DNA of 64,000 bases from an uncultured Acidimicrobiaceae bacterium (GTDB lineage Bacteria; Actinomycetota; Acidimicrobiia; Acidimicrobiales; RAAP-2): positions 1-64,000 of the forward strand of contig CAIQOJ010000110.1 of NCBI GenBank assembly GCA_903873395.1, written 5' to 3'. Shown here piece by piece: positions 46,008-55,659 of the stretch. A program made the position numbers and the translations under genes. Below the pieces are notes generated by a model. The model was not told where the DNA came from. It made no database searches and saw only the letters and a list, made by a program, of their open reading frames with translations. Position 1 is the stretch's first letter. Each line of letters begins with the position of its first letter.

Positions 46008-46286
46008 TCAGTCAGACGTCGGGAGGCGTTCGGGGGTGCTCGAGGTTCCCTCGAGGTTGACCACCGGGCAGGTGACGGTCCGAATGATGCCTTCGATCTG
46101 TTGGATCGCCCCCACCACCATGCGTCCAAGTTCGTCCACGCCTGAGGCCTCACACCGGGCGATCACGTCATAGGGTCCGGTCACCCCTTCGGCGGACACG
46201 ACCCCCGATACTTCCGCGGCGGCTCGTGCCACGCCTGCTGCTCGGCCCACTTCGGTCTGGATCAGGACGAAGGCACGAACGGGCAT
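46008..46286 (-). CDS. Lrp/AsnC ligand-binding (RAM) domain protein
   Basis: A 92-residue stand-alone RAM domain without a DNA-binding helix-turn-helix. It reads PVRAFVLIQTEVGRAAGVAR, EVSGVVSAEGVTGPYDVIAR and GRMVVGAIQQIEGIIRTVTC, the usual beta-alpha-beta-beta-alpha-beta layout that binds amino acids as an oligomer. Such single-domain members (like mycobacterial stand-alone RAM proteins) may regulate by pairing with full-length Lrp proteins. It is divergent from the MFS gene. Confidence 0.88.
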   Translation of the reverse strand: MPVRAFVLIQTEVGRAAGVARAAAEVSGVVSAEGVTGPYDVIARCEASGVDELGRMVVGAIQQIEGIIRTVTCPVVNLEGTSSTPERLPTSD

Positions 46287-46401
46287 CACTGGCTCCTCGG
46301 CATGAGACAGCACCCGGGCGGGCGCGGCGGTTTCTTGGACCGGCCCATCATGCCACCGGCAGTCACGCTGCCCCATCGTCCAGGCGACCTACCATGCCGC
46401 C

Positions 46402-47922
46402 GTGGGAGTACGCGAGCGAGGAGACCAGTTCCGTCGACTGGTCCGGTCGTCGGTCGCCGACTTGTTCGAGCAGGGAAGCCCTTTTGGCCGCTTGGCTCTT
46501 ACCCATGTACTGATGACTGCAGGAGACACGCTCTTCGCCATCTCCCTGGCGGGATCACTGTTCTTCTCGATCTCCCCGACGGCGGCCAAGGACAAGGTTC
46601 TGCTCTACCTGCTCTTGACCATGGGTCCCTTCGCCATCGTGGCCCCGGCGCTGGGCCCCCTCATCGACCGCAGTCGTGGTGCGAGGCGGGCCATGGTGGT
46701 TGCATCCGCACTTGGTCGATGCGTGCTGTGCCCGTTCGTGGCTCGAGACATCCACTCCCTGCTGCTCTTCCCTGAAGCATTCATGATGCTGGTCCTCTCG
46801 AAGGTCTACCTCGTCACCAAGGGCGCGTTGGTGCCCGAGATGGCTGAACTCGAGCTCCACGGTCCCGAGGGTTTGGCCCCAGTGCCGGTCACCGGGCCCC
46901 GACCGACGGGCCGACCCTCGCCTCGACCAGCCGGCCGAGGCGAGCCCACGCCGCCCTATGGCACACCGGTGGTCCACGTCGAGGATCCCGGCGGAGGGGG
47001 TGAGGTGGTCGAGCCGGATCTCGCCACACTGAACGCTCGCCTGGGACTACTGGCGTCCTTGGCGGGATTCGTCTTTGCCTTGCCGGGGATCGCCGTGTTG
47101 AAACTCGTGGGGGCACCCGCTGTGCTCTGGTTCGCCGGGGCCGTGTTCGCCGGGGCTGTCATTGCCGGCGTGCGACTCCCCGTCCGTCGTGCCGCTCGTC
47201 TGGCCCGGCAACGAGGGGAGCGTCCGCTCAGCGGGCGCATGTCCATGCCTGACACCGTCCTCGCCCCTGACGTCGTCGGCTCCTTGGCTGGCGAGGGAAC
47301 AGCGGGTGACGGTGAGGACATCGATCCCGTGTGGCTGGCCGACCAACGCGATCTTGCCGTCTTTCGGCCCATCGCCGGACTGCCGGTGATGCTGGCCCTG
47401 ACGCCGATGTCGGTGTTGAAAGGACTGCTTGGCTTCCTCACGTTCCTCTACGCGTTCGGTCTGCGCCGATCCGGAGCGGCCACCTGGTGGTTCGGCTTGC
47501 TGATCGGCGCCCTCACCGTGGGTGCTATCGCTGGCGTGCTCCTGGTCGGTCGTCTTCGCAAGGTGCTGACCGAAGAGCAGATGCTCACTGCGGCGCTGTG
47601 GGCCGTGGCTGTCGTTGGTCTGCTCGGATGGTTCGTGTCCGTCCGGGCTATCCAGGCGCTGGTGGCTGTGGTGGTCGGCGCAGCGGGTGCAGTGGCCAAG
47701 CCATCCTTTGATGCACTGGTGCAGGTGTGGGTAGCCGAGTCGGACCAGGGTCGCGCCTTCTCCAGGTTCGAGACCCGCCTGCAGCTCATGTGGGTGGTGG
47801 GATCACTCGCCGGCGTCGTCCTCTCGCTGGCCATCCCCGCGGGCAGTCTGGCCATGGCAGCGGTGGCGATGACGGGCGCTCTGATCTACATGAGTAGCCT
47901 GCGCACGTCTTCAGGACCGTGA
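46402..47922 (+). CDS. MFS-type membrane transporter
   Basis: A 506-residue integral membrane protein with about twelve hydrophobic segments. The cytoplasmic loop after the second segment holds GPLIDRSRGARRAM, the MFS loop 2-3 motif. Between segments about 4 and 5, a proline/glycine-rich hydrophilic stretch of about 50 residues intervenes (residues about 165-205), and another of about 60 residues lies in the centre. The substrate is unknown. The start is GTG 46402. It is followed by a strong terminator shared with the convergent PEPCK gene. Confidence 0.8.
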   Translation: MGVRERGDQFRRLVRSSVADLFEQGSPFGRLALTHVLMTAGDTLFAISLAGSLFFSISPTAAKDKVLLYLLLTMGPFAIVAPALGPLIDRSRGARRAMVVASALGRCVLCPFVARDIHSLLLFPEAFMMLVLSKVYLVTKGALVPEMAELELHGPEGLAPVPVTGPRPTGRPSPRPAGRGEPTPPYGTPVVHVEDPGGGGEVVEPDLATLNARLGLLASLAGFVFALPGIAVLKLVGAPAVLWFAGAVFAGAVIAGVRLPVRRAARLARQRGERPLSGRMSMPDTVLAPDVVGSLAGEGTAGDGEDIDPVWLADQRDLAVFRPIAGLPVMLALTPMSVLKGLLGFLTFLYAFGLRRSGAATWWFGLLIGALTVGAIAGVLLVGRLRKVLTEEQMLTAALWAVAVVGLLGWFVSVRAIQALVAVVVGAAGAVAKPSFDALVQVWVAESDQGRAFSRFETRLQLMWVVGSLAGVVLSLAIPAGSLAMAAVAMTGALIYMSSLRTSSGP

Positions 47923-47946
47923 GGACGCACACGGTCCCTGGACGCA

Positions 47947-47974
47947 CCAGAGGGGCCCCGTAGGGCCCCTCTGG
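47947..47974. terminator. Bidirectional intrinsic terminator between MFS and pckG
   Basis: A 12-bp perfect stem (47947-47958 with 47963-47974) around a 4-base loop, lying between the stops of two convergent genes. A second small hairpin (GCCCC/GGGGC) follows at 47991-48002. Confidence 0.85.
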
Positions 47975-48008
47975 GTCAAACAACGACGAGGCCCCGTGGG
48001 GCACCATT

Positions 48009-49799
48009 TCAGCCGAGCAACTCCTCGAGTCGGTCGACCTCGCCAGCCAACGCTGAAGGCAACTTGGCGCCGAACGAGGCGTAGTGCTCACGGATGGAAG
48101 GCACCTCGGCCCGCCACTCCTCGGGATTCACGGTGAGCAGCTCGCGCATGTCGTCGTCGGACACATCGAGGCCACTGACATCGATGGCGCCTTCTGATGG
48201 CACGAAGCCGATGGCGGTCTCGATGGCATCACCCTTGCCACTGACCCGGTCGAAGACCCACTCGAGGACCCGTGAGTTGTCGCCGTAACCAGGCCACAGC
48301 CACCGGCCGTCGGCGTCCTTGCGGAACCAGTTGACGTAGAAGATCTTCGGGAGCTTCTCGGGGTCGGCCGATTCGCCGATCTCAAGCCAGTGAGCGAAGT
48401 AGTCGGCCATGTTGTAGCCACAGAAGGGGAGCATGGCGAAGGGGTCACGACGGAGGTTGCCCACGGCGCCAGCTGCTGCTGCCGTCGTCTCTGAAGCCAT
48501 GATCGAGCCCAGGAAGACACCGTGCTGCCAGTCGCGGGACTGGAAGACCAAGGGGACGACCGAAGCTCGACGACCTCCGAAGAGGATGGCGTCGATCGGC
48601 ACGCCAGCCGGGTCTTCCCACTCTGCTGCGATGGCGGGATCCTGGGATGCAGGTACCGTGAATCGAGCATTGGGGTGGGCGGCAGGACCGTCGGAGTCCG
48701 GGGTCCAGTCTTCGCCCTTCCATGAGGTCAGGTGGGCCGGAGCCTCGTCGCTCATCGACTCCCACCACACGTCACCGTCATCAGTCAGGGCGGTGTTGGT
48801 GAAGATGGCGTTGCCGTCCAGGGTGAGGATGGCATTGGGGTTGGTCTGGGTGTTGGTGCCTGGGGCAACGCCGAAGAAGCCCGCCTCGGGGTTAATGGCG
48901 TAGAGGCGGCCATCGGCACCGAACTTCATCCAGCAGATGTCGTCGCCCACCGTCTCGACCTTCCAGCCCGGCAGGGAGGGGATGAGCATGGCCAGGTTGG
49001 TCTTGCCGCACGCCGAGGGGAAGGCCCCGGTGACGTAGCGGGTCTCGCCCTCGGGCGAGGTCAACTTCAAGATGAGCATGTGCTCGGCCAGCCAGTTGTC
49101 GTCGCGGGCCATGACCGAGGCGATGCGCAGGGCGAAGCACTTCTTGCCCAAGAGGGCATTGCCGCCGTAGCCCGAGCCATACGACCAGATCTCGCGAGTC
49201 TCGGGGAAGTGGACGATGTACTTGTTGTCGGCATCACACGGCCACGGCACATCGGCCTGGCCATCGGCCAGCGGAGCGCCGACGGAGTGCAGGCAGGGAA
49301 CGAACTCGCCGTCAGTGCCGAGCACGTCGAGGGCGCCCTTGCCCATGCGGGTCATGATGCGCATGGAGACGGCCACGTACGGCGAGTCGGTGAGCTCGAC
49401 GCCGATGTGGGCGATCGAAGAGCCCAGCGGACCCATGGAGAACGGCACCACATACATGGTGCGCCCCTTCATTGATCCTTCGAACAGGTCGGTGAGCACT
49501 CCACGCATCTCGGCGGGGTCGCGCCAGTTGTTGGTCGGGCCGGCATCGGCTTCGTCGGCGGAGCAGATGTACGTGCGATCCTCGACGCGAGCGACATCAC
49601 CTGGGTCGGAGTGGGCCCAGTAGCTGTTGGGCCGCTTGGCATCAGCGAGCTTGGTGAAGGTGCCGTTGTCGACGAGGAGCTGACATAGACGGTCGTACTC
49701 TTCGGCCGACCCGTCGCACCAGACCACCTCACTGGGCTGGGTAAGTGCGGCGACCTCGTCGACCCATGCGATCAGCTTCTTATGCTCAGTGGGGGGCAT
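48009..49799 (-). CDS. pckG: Phosphoenolpyruvate carboxykinase (GTP)
   Basis: A 596-residue GTP-dependent enzyme that makes phosphoenolpyruvate from oxaloacetate, the first step of gluconeogenesis. Family motifs are [40 protein letters not shown], the P-loop [14 protein letters not shown] with the hyper-reactive cysteine, [26 protein letters not shown], and [12 protein letters not shown]. The ATG at 49799 follows AAGGAAGA by eight bases; an upstream ATG at 49820 lacks a site. With Kgd it places TCA-gluconeogenic metabolism in this window. It is monocistronic. Confidence 0.97.
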   Translation of the reverse strand: MPPTEHKKLIAWVDEVAALTQPSEVVWCDGSAEEYDRLCQLLVDNGTFTKLADAKRPNSYWAHSDPGDVARVEDRTYICSADEADAGPTNNWRDPAEMRGVLTDLFEGSMKGRTMYVVPFSMGPLGSSIAHIGVELTDSPYVAVSMRIMTRMGKGALDVLGTDGEFVPCLHSVGAPLADGQADVPWPCDADNKYIVHFPETREIWSYGSGYGGNALLGKKCFALRIASVMARDDNWLAEHMLILKLTSPEGETRYVTGAFPSACGKTNLAMLIPSLPGWKVETVGDDICWMKFGADGRLYAINPEAGFFGVAPGTNTQTNPNAILTLDGNAIFTNTALTDDGDVWWESMSDEAPAHLTSWKGEDWTPDSDGPAAHPNARFTVPASQDPAIAAEWEDPAGVPIDAILFGGRRASVVPLVFQSRDWQHGVFLGSIMASETTAAAAGAVGNLRRDPFAMLPFCGYNMADYFAHWLEIGESADPEKLPKIFYVNWFRKDADGRWLWPGYGDNSRVLEWVFDRVSGKGDAIETAIGFVPSEGAIDVSGLDVSDDDMRELLTVNPEEWRAEVPSIREHYASFGAKLPSALAGEVDRLEELLG

Positions 49800-50011
49800 C
49801 GGCTGGTTCTTCCTTCTCATCGGTACGGCACTGCCGTACGCCTCACGAATGCGGCTTGATCTTCGGGTCCCCATGGCAGCCAGAGTCGACTGCCACTGTG
49901 ATCCTGCAGGACGCCGACGAACGTGTCGACATCCACCGGGACACCGTCCCGGCACGGGAGCACCATGTTAGCGGTGACACCGGTGGGCAATGGTAGGCAG
50001 AAGAGGTGCAG

Positions 50012-51061
50012 ATGCCCAATTCGAAACGAGTTCTAGGCGACCGGAACGGGGGAGCAGATGATGTGGCGTCCACATCCCGGGAAGATCACGATGAGTTTGC
50101 TGTCATCGAGCGACTGCGCCGCCGCTTCGCCCCGGTTGGTGAGACCCGCCTGGCGGACGGCGATCTCGGCATCGGGGACGACGCCGCACTGGTCTCGTTG
50201 CCATCGAATCCCGTGGTCATCGCCACCGATCTCGTGGTCGAAGGCGTGCACGTCGACCTGGACATCTCGGGTCCAGCCGATGTGGGCTGGAAGTCCGTCA
50301 TGGTCACCGTGTCGGACCTGGGTGCCATGGGCGCTCAGGTGCACGCTCTGCTCCTGTCCGTCGTTGTTCCCCATGGATTTCCTATCGACGACTTGGCTGA
50401 TGGGGTGGCTCAGGCTGCGGAAGTTGCGGGTGGACCAGTCGTAGGAGGCGACCTTTCTTCGGGGGAGAGGCTGGTCGTCTCGGTGACCGCCATGGGATCG
50501 CTGGGTGCCCCCATGGACCTCCCGGCACTCCGGCGCGATGGGGCTCGACCCGGAGACCTGCTCGTGGTCACGGGTCCGCTGGGTGCATCGGCAGCCGGAC
50601 TGCGTCTTGCTCGAGCGGGATTCTCAGCAGGCAATGCGCTCGCATCGGCAGAGGCCGAACTCCGTGCACCAGAAGCGGCGGCCGTGGCCGCCCACCGGCG
50701 CCCGGTGGCGCGTCTTGCGGAAGGCGAGGTGGCCCGGCGATTCGGAGTTCATGCGGCCATCGATATCTCCGACGGCTTGGTGGCCGATGCCGTGCATCTG
50801 GCTGAAGCCTCGGGCGTCGGCATCGACCTCGTGGTGGATGAGTCCGTGGTGGCGCCCGCAGCGACACGTGACGAGGCACTCGGAGGCGGGGAGGACTACG
50901 AACTGCTCTTGGCTACTTCAGATCTCGCCGGACTCACCGAGGCACTGACCTCAGCGGGTCTGCGCAGTCCAATCGTGGTCGGGCGGTGTTCACCTGATGC
51001 CCAACGACGCACCTTGGATGGCGGTCATTTACCCAAGGCGGGGTGGCGACACCACATCTGA
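50012..51061 (+). CDS. thiL: Thiamine-monophosphate kinase
   Basis: A 349-residue AIR-synthase-fold kinase that makes thiamine pyrophosphate from thiamine phosphate. Motifs are HDEFAVIERLRRRF at the N-terminus, LGIGDDAALV, VIATDLVVEGVHVDLDIS, VGWKSVMVTVSDLGAMGA, GGDLSSGERL, the AAIDISDGLVADAVHLAEAS stretch and GGGEDYELLLAT. ATG 50012 is used because AAGAGG lies five bases before it; GTG 50006 is the alternative. No TPP riboswitch was recognised upstream. It is divergent from pckG. Confidence 0.93.
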   Translation: MPNSKRVLGDRNGGADDVASTSREDHDEFAVIERLRRRFAPVGETRLADGDLGIGDDAALVSLPSNPVVIATDLVVEGVHVDLDISGPADVGWKSVMVTVSDLGAMGAQVHALLLSVVVPHGFPIDDLADGVAQAAEVAGGPVVGGDLSSGERLVVSVTAMGSLGAPMDLPALRRDGARPGDLLVVTGPLGASAAGLRLARAGFSAGNALASAEAELRAPEAAAVAAHRRPVARLAEGEVARRFGVHAAIDISDGLVADAVHLAEASGVGIDLVVDESVVAPAATRDEALGGGEDYELLLATSDLAGLTEALTSAGLRSPIVVGRCSPDAQRRTLDGGHLPKAGWRHHI

Positions 51062-51207
51062 ACTACCGGCATCTGGCATTGACAATCAGTGAGCCAAGCG
51101 ATGGGTCGGGCCATCCGCTCAGCACTGCGTGAAGCCATGCGCTGCGCCGGTGAGAGCAGGTCATGGGTGACCTAGCCACCAGCCCACCCCTGGGGGGCGG
51201 TGGAGTC

Positions 51208-51417
51208 TCAGCCCTGGTAGTTGCGGGCAGGTCGCTTGGTGACCTTGCCCGAGCGGATGCACGAGGTGCAGGCGCTCACGCGCTTGGGGGTGCCGTCGAT
51301 GATGGCCCGCACCTTCTGCACGTTGGGATCCCAGCGTCGCTTAGTACGACGGTGGGAGTGGCTCAGGTTCATGCCGAACGACGGCTTCTTGCCGCACACC
51401 TCACATACAGCTGCCAT
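51208..51417 (-). CDS. rpmB: Ribosomal protein bL28
   Basis: A 69-residue 50S ribosomal protein. It reads MAAVCEVCGKKPSFGMNLSH, then RWDPNVQKVRAIIDGTPKRV and ends RPARNYQG. The CEVC and CTSC pairs make this the zinc-binding (C+) form. In some actinobacteria zinc-free L28 paralogues exist under Zur control; none is seen here. It is divergent from the fakA-like gene, as in many bacteria. Confidence 0.96.
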   Translation of the reverse strand: MAAVCEVCGKKPSFGMNLSHSHRRTKRRWDPNVQKVRAIIDGTPKRVSACTSCIRSGKVTKRPARNYQG

Positions 51418-51489
51418 GTCGCTCCGCACTTCCTGGTCACATCCCCGTAGGGAACCTCTGGGTAAGCCACAAAGGTTAGCATCCTGCCC

Positions 51490-53166
51490 ATGGTCGCCCC
51501 AGCCGCACTGGATCCCGTGCTCCTCTGTCGTGTCATCGGTACGTTCCGGGACGGCTTGCGCACCCACCAGCAAGTCATCAATCGGCTCAACGTCTATCCG
51601 GTTCCTGATGGCGACACGGGTACCAACATGGCGCTGACGCTCGAGTCGGTGGCCGCTGAACTCGATGGTTTGGATGATCCGACGTTGACCGAAGCGTGCA
51701 AAGCCATTACGCACGGATCGCTCATGGGTGCCCGGGGCAACTCCGGGGTCATCCTCTCGCAACTTCTTCGGGGACTGTCCGCGGGACTCGATGTCGCCGA
51801 TGGCTCACCGGGACCTGCAGCGCTCGTCGAGGCCCTCGCCACTGCGGATCGACTGGCCCGAGAAGCGGTCATGCGACCCGTCGAAGGAACCATCTTGACT
51901 GTGGCCCGTGGTGCTGCCGAGGGCGCTGCGGCAGTGGCGGGCGATGGGGCAACACTTGTGTTGGTGGCCGAAGCGGCTCGGGCCGGTGCGCTCGAGGCGC
52001 TGGCTCGCACGCCTGACCTGCTCCCGGTTCTGGCTCAGGCCGGCGTGGTGGATGCCGGAGGCACGGGGTACGTGCTCTTCTTCGATGCGCTTCTGAGCGT
52101 GCTCGACGGCCGGCCCATGCCCGAACCGCCTGAGCTGCCCGATGCGCCAGCGGCTCCGCAGCGCCGGGCGTCAGATCCCCAACCTGGGGATGAGGCGCAC
52201 GCCGCGCTGGCTGGGTTGCGCTACGAGGTCATGTACCTGCTCGAAGCGGCCGACGAGACGGTGCCGGCCTTCAAGGAGGTTTGGGCCGGTCTCGGCGACT
52301 CCATCGTCGTCGTGGGCGGGGAAGGACTGTGGAACTGCCACATTCACACCGATGAGGTCGGCCCGGCGATCGAAGCCGCCCTCGATGCCGGACGCCCACG
52401 GAACATTCGGGTGACCGATCTGCTCGAGGAGGTCGAAGAAGAGCGCTGGGTGCGCGAGCACGCAGGCGAAGCCGAATCCGGTGCCTCGCACATCCCGCTC
52501 GGGCCGACCCCGGTGACCAGCGTGGTGGCCGTAGCCAGCGGAGACGGCATCGGTCGCATCTTCCGCTCCTTGGGCGCTCAGCGTCTGATCGCTGGTGGTC
52601 AGTCCATGAACCCATCGATCGCCGAGTTGGTGGCCGCGGTCGACGAGTTGGCATCCGACGAGGTCATCGTGCTGCCCAACAACGGCAACATTCGCCCGGT
52701 GGCCAATCGGGTCGACGAGTTGAGTGCCAAGCGGGTCTGGGTGGTGCCCACCGAGACCATTGCCGAAGGTTTCGCCGCACTGATGGCCTACGACCCTGAA
52801 GCGGGCGGCCAGGCCAATGCCGAGGCCATGGAGGCCACAGCCCGCCGTGTCGTCCCTGGCGAAGTCACTCGGGCCGTCCGCGACTCGGAGACCGATGCAG
52901 GCCCAGTGCGCAGCGGAGACTGGCTCGGTCTCTCCAGGGACGGCATCGAGGTGGTGGAGGATTCGCTGGCTGCAGCAGCCTGCTCGTTGCTCGAGTTGTT
53001 GGTCACTGACGATCATGACCTGGTCACGATCATCGAGGGTGAGGGCTCAGGCGCAGCCGACACCCGACGGATCACCGAGTGGCTCAAAGAGGCTCGACCC
53101 GTGGTCGAGACCGAGGTCCACCACGGCGGCCAACCGCTCTACCCCTACCTGTTCTCTATCGAGTGA
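51490..53166 (+). CDS. DAK2/FakA-like fatty acid kinase-family protein
   Basis: A 558-residue protein with an N-terminal DhaL/DAK2 nucleotide domain (RLNVYPVPDGDTGTNMALTL, then SLMGARGNSGVILSQLLRG, and VRPVEGTILTVARG-like sequence), a central linker, and the C-terminal DegV-related FakA region with VIVLPNNGNIRPVANR and PTETIAEGFAAL. In firmicutes FakA phosphorylates fatty acids bound by FakB. The gene order rpmB / fakA-like / recG is conserved across Gram-positive bacteria. The Asp23 gene (yloU) that often precedes it is missing here. Start is GTG or ATG at 51490. Confidence 0.87.
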   Translation: MVAPAALDPVLLCRVIGTFRDGLRTHQQVINRLNVYPVPDGDTGTNMALTLESVAAELDGLDDPTLTEACKAITHGSLMGARGNSGVILSQLLRGLSAGLDVADGSPGPAALVEALATADRLAREAVMRPVEGTILTVARGAAEGAAAVAGDGATLVLVAEAARAGALEALARTPDLLPVLAQAGVVDAGGTGYVLFFDALLSVLDGRPMPEPPELPDAPAAPQRRASDPQPGDEAHAALAGLRYEVMYLLEAADETVPAFKEVWAGLGDSIVVVGGEGLWNCHIHTDEVGPAIEAALDAGRPRNIRVTDLLEEVEEERWVREHAGEAESGASHIPLGPTPVTSVVAVASGDGIGRIFRSLGAQRLIAGGQSMNPSIAELVAAVDELASDEVIVLPNNGNIRPVANRVDELSAKRVWVVPTETIAEGFAALMAYDPEAGGQANAEAMEATARRVVPGEVTRAVRDSETDAGPVRSGDWLGLSRDGIEVVEDSLAAAACSLLELLVTDDHDLVTIIEGEGSGAADTRRITEWLKEARPVVETEVHHGGQPLYPYLFSIE

Positions 53167-53179
53167 CCCCTCCGGCCGA

Positions 53180-55471
53180 GTGACCCCTGTGGCGTCAGAA
53201 GGCAACGACGCTGCTTCGCCGACAGACCAACCGCCTGGCCGCCCGGTCGAGCGGCGCCTTGGTCAGTTGGCCGAACTGCCTGTCACCGTGCTGCACGGGG
53301 TCGGGGATCGGGTTGCCTCGGATCTGGGTGAGTTGGGCATCGTCACCGTGCTCGACCTCCTCACCCACTACCCACGGCGGTACGTGGATGGCACCCGCAT
53401 GGTCACTCTGGGGGAGCTCGTAGAAGGAGACAAGGCAACGGTGTTGGCCCGGGTCTCTCGGGTTACTGCACCGCCGTCACGAGGTGGCCGAGGGAGAGGC
53501 CGTGCGCCGTCCCGGGTTTCCCTGCAGGTAACCGATGGTCGAGGGCATCTCACCGTGGTGTTCTTCAACCAGCCATGGCGAGCCAAACAGCTTCCTGTGG
53601 GGGCACTGGCGCTGTTCTTCGGCCCGGTCGCCTCCTACCGGGGTGCGCTGCAGATGGTGAACCCGACGGCCGAGGTGCTCCAATCGGCCGACGAGCCCAA
53701 CAGAGAGTCGGGGGAAGCATCACCCAGGGGAGGCGTGCCCGAGGAAGGGTTTGGTGGCCGGGTCTATCCGGTCTACCCACTCTCGGAGAAGGCCGGCCTC
53801 ACCTCGGCTCGTATCTCCCGGTTGGTCCACGAGGCTCTCGACCGGGCCGGCGCGTTCGCTGATCCCGTGCCGGAGTCCGATCGGGAGCGCCTAGATCTAC
53901 AGGCTCGAACCCCGGCGTTCGCAGGGATCCACCGTCCCCGTTCCGTGGGCGAGGTGGAGCCAGCCCGGCGCCGCTTAGCCTTCGACGAACTACTCCGCCT
54001 CCAGCTGGCGCTGGTGCTGCGACGGTCCCGCCTGGAAGAGGATGCCCGAGGCATCCGCCACATCGTCGCCCGTTCCGATGGGACCCCCACGCTGGTCGAG
54101 CGCTTCGTGGCTGGTCTGCCGTTTGCCCTCACCAGCGCACAGGTGAGGGCGATCGATGTACTGATTGGCGACCTGGCGAGCCCACTTCCCATGCACCGAC
54201 TCCTCCAGGGTGACGTGGGCGCCGGCAAGACGGTGGTGGCACTGGCCGCCCTTCTCATCGGCATCGAAGGAGGACATCAGGGGGCGTTGATGGCCCCCAC
54301 GGAGGTGCTTGCCGAGCAGCACGCCACCGGCATAGGACGCCTCGTGGAAGGCTTGATGGTGCCCGACCCGACCACGCTCGAGGGCAGCCGTCCACTTCGA
54401 GTGACACTGTTAACCAGTCGGACCTCGGCCGCCGAGCGGGCTGGGATCCATGCCGGATTGGCAGACGGCAACGTCGATCTCGTGGTCGGTACTCATGCGC
54501 TCTTGACCGACAGTGTGACCTTCCGTTCCTTGGGTGTGGCCGTCATCGACGAGCAGCATCGATTCGGAGTGGAGCAACGAGCCGCGCTGCGAGACAAGGG
54601 TCGAGGTGCGGACCAACAAGGAAGTGACCCTGATCTGTTGGTCATGACAGCTACCCCCATTCCTCGCACGGCGGCAATGGTCGTCTTCGGCGACCTGGAC
54701 ATGACCATCATCGACGAACTCCCACCAGGGCGCCTGCCGGTGGTGACCCGGTGGGCCCGCACCCCGCTCGAGGAGGAAGAGGCTTGGGCCACCATCCGCG
54801 AGCAAGTGGGGGTAGGACGACGGGCCTTCGTTGTCTGCCCGCTGGTCGAAGGATCCGACAAGATCGCTGCTGCTTCGGCGGTAACCGAGGCGAACCGCCT
54901 AGCCGAAGGCGAGCTGGCCGGGTTGCGTGTCGGACTGCTGCATGGCCAGATGAGGCCTGCTGACAAAGAGGCCGCCATGGATGCCTTTCGGACTGGCGAA
55001 CTCGACGTGCTGGTGTCGACCACGGTCATCGAGGTGGGAGTCGACGTGCCCGACGCGTCGGTCATGGTGATCGAGGACGCCGACCGGTTCGGTATCGCTC
55101 AGTTGCATCAGTTGCGAGGTCGGGTGGGCCGCAATGGCGAACAGGCTTGGTGCTTTCTTCTGTCGGGATCTGAGAGCCCCGAATCCGAGGCTCGCCTGAC
55201 CGCTCTCGAGAAGAGCACCGACGGCTTCGTCTTGGCCGATGTTGACCTGGAGTTGCGAGGCGAGGGGACAATTCTGGGTGCTCGGCAGAAGGGTCGGTCC
55301 GACCTGCGACTAGCCCGGCTGTTGTCCGACCGGGACCTGGTGGCCGATGCTCGAAACGTTGCCGAGGCCCTCGTTGGCGCCGATCCCCACCTGACACATC
55401 ACCCACTGCTTGTTGAGGAGCTTCGACTATTCGTCGACGATGACGAGGCCGAGTTCCTGTTCAAGAGCTGA
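53180..55471 (+). CDS. recG: ATP-dependent DNA helicase RecG
   Basis: A 763-residue helicase that rescues stalled replication forks and remodels branched DNA. The N-terminal wedge (OB) domain includes LLTHYPRRYVDGTR and VFFNQPWRAKQLP. The helicase motifs are LLQGDVGAGKTVVA (Walker A), APTEVLAEQHA, LVVGTHALL, VIDEQHRFGVEQR (DExH), MTATPIPRTAAM, and the C-terminal RFGIAQLHQLRGRVGR. GTG 53180 is taken as the start, 13 bases after the fakA-like stop. The wedge domain carries a glycine/arginine-rich insert (RGGRGRGRAPSR) and a hydrophilic loop near residue 175. Confidence 0.96.
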   Translation: MTPVASEGNDAASPTDQPPGRPVERRLGQLAELPVTVLHGVGDRVASDLGELGIVTVLDLLTHYPRRYVDGTRMVTLGELVEGDKATVLARVSRVTAPPSRGGRGRGRAPSRVSLQVTDGRGHLTVVFFNQPWRAKQLPVGALALFFGPVASYRGALQMVNPTAEVLQSADEPNRESGEASPRGGVPEEGFGGRVYPVYPLSEKAGLTSARISRLVHEALDRAGAFADPVPESDRERLDLQARTPAFAGIHRPRSVGEVEPARRRLAFDELLRLQLALVLRRSRLEEDARGIRHIVARSDGTPTLVERFVAGLPFALTSAQVRAIDVLIGDLASPLPMHRLLQGDVGAGKTVVALAALLIGIEGGHQGALMAPTEVLAEQHATGIGRLVEGLMVPDPTTLEGSRPLRVTLLTSRTSAAERAGIHAGLADGNVDLVVGTHALLTDSVTFRSLGVAVIDEQHRFGVEQRAALRDKGRGADQQGSDPDLLVMTATPIPRTAAMVVFGDLDMTIIDELPPGRLPVVTRWARTPLEEEEAWATIREQVGVGRRAFVVCPLVEGSDKIAAASAVTEANRLAEGELAGLRVGLLHGQMRPADKEAAMDAFRTGELDVLVSTTVIEVGVDVPDASVMVIEDADRFGIAQLHQLRGRVGRNGEQAWCFLLSGSESPESEARLTALEKSTDGFVLADVDLELRGEGTILGARQKGRSDLRLARLLSDRDLVADARNVAEALVGADPHLTHHPLLVEELRLFVDDDEAEFLFKS

Positions 55472-55562
55472 TTCGAAACCTTGGTCATGTCTCGGTCAAC
55501 CCCAGGTCCCGCCTCACGAGTGGGGTGATTACGGATGGTGGTTCGATTCCTGATGCCTCCAG

Positions 55563-55602
55563 CCTTCAGGAATGACCAGCGACCTTCAGGAATGACCAGC
55601 GA
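55563..55602. repeat. Exact 20-base tandem duplication after recG
   Basis: CCTTCAGGAATGACCAGCGA occurs twice in tandem at 55563-55582 and 55583-55602, in the gap between recG and the first thioesterase-like gene. The copies are identical, so the duplication is recent or maintained. Confidence 0.9.
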
Positions 55603-55659
55603 CCGAATTGCACCCGTGGGCCATTGATTCGAGTCGGTGCCCGATGTTTCGATTGACGT

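Noticed and set aside
49800-50011. Possible thiamine riboswitch before thiL
   Set aside because: No THI-box sequence or the expected paired helices were seen in the short leader.
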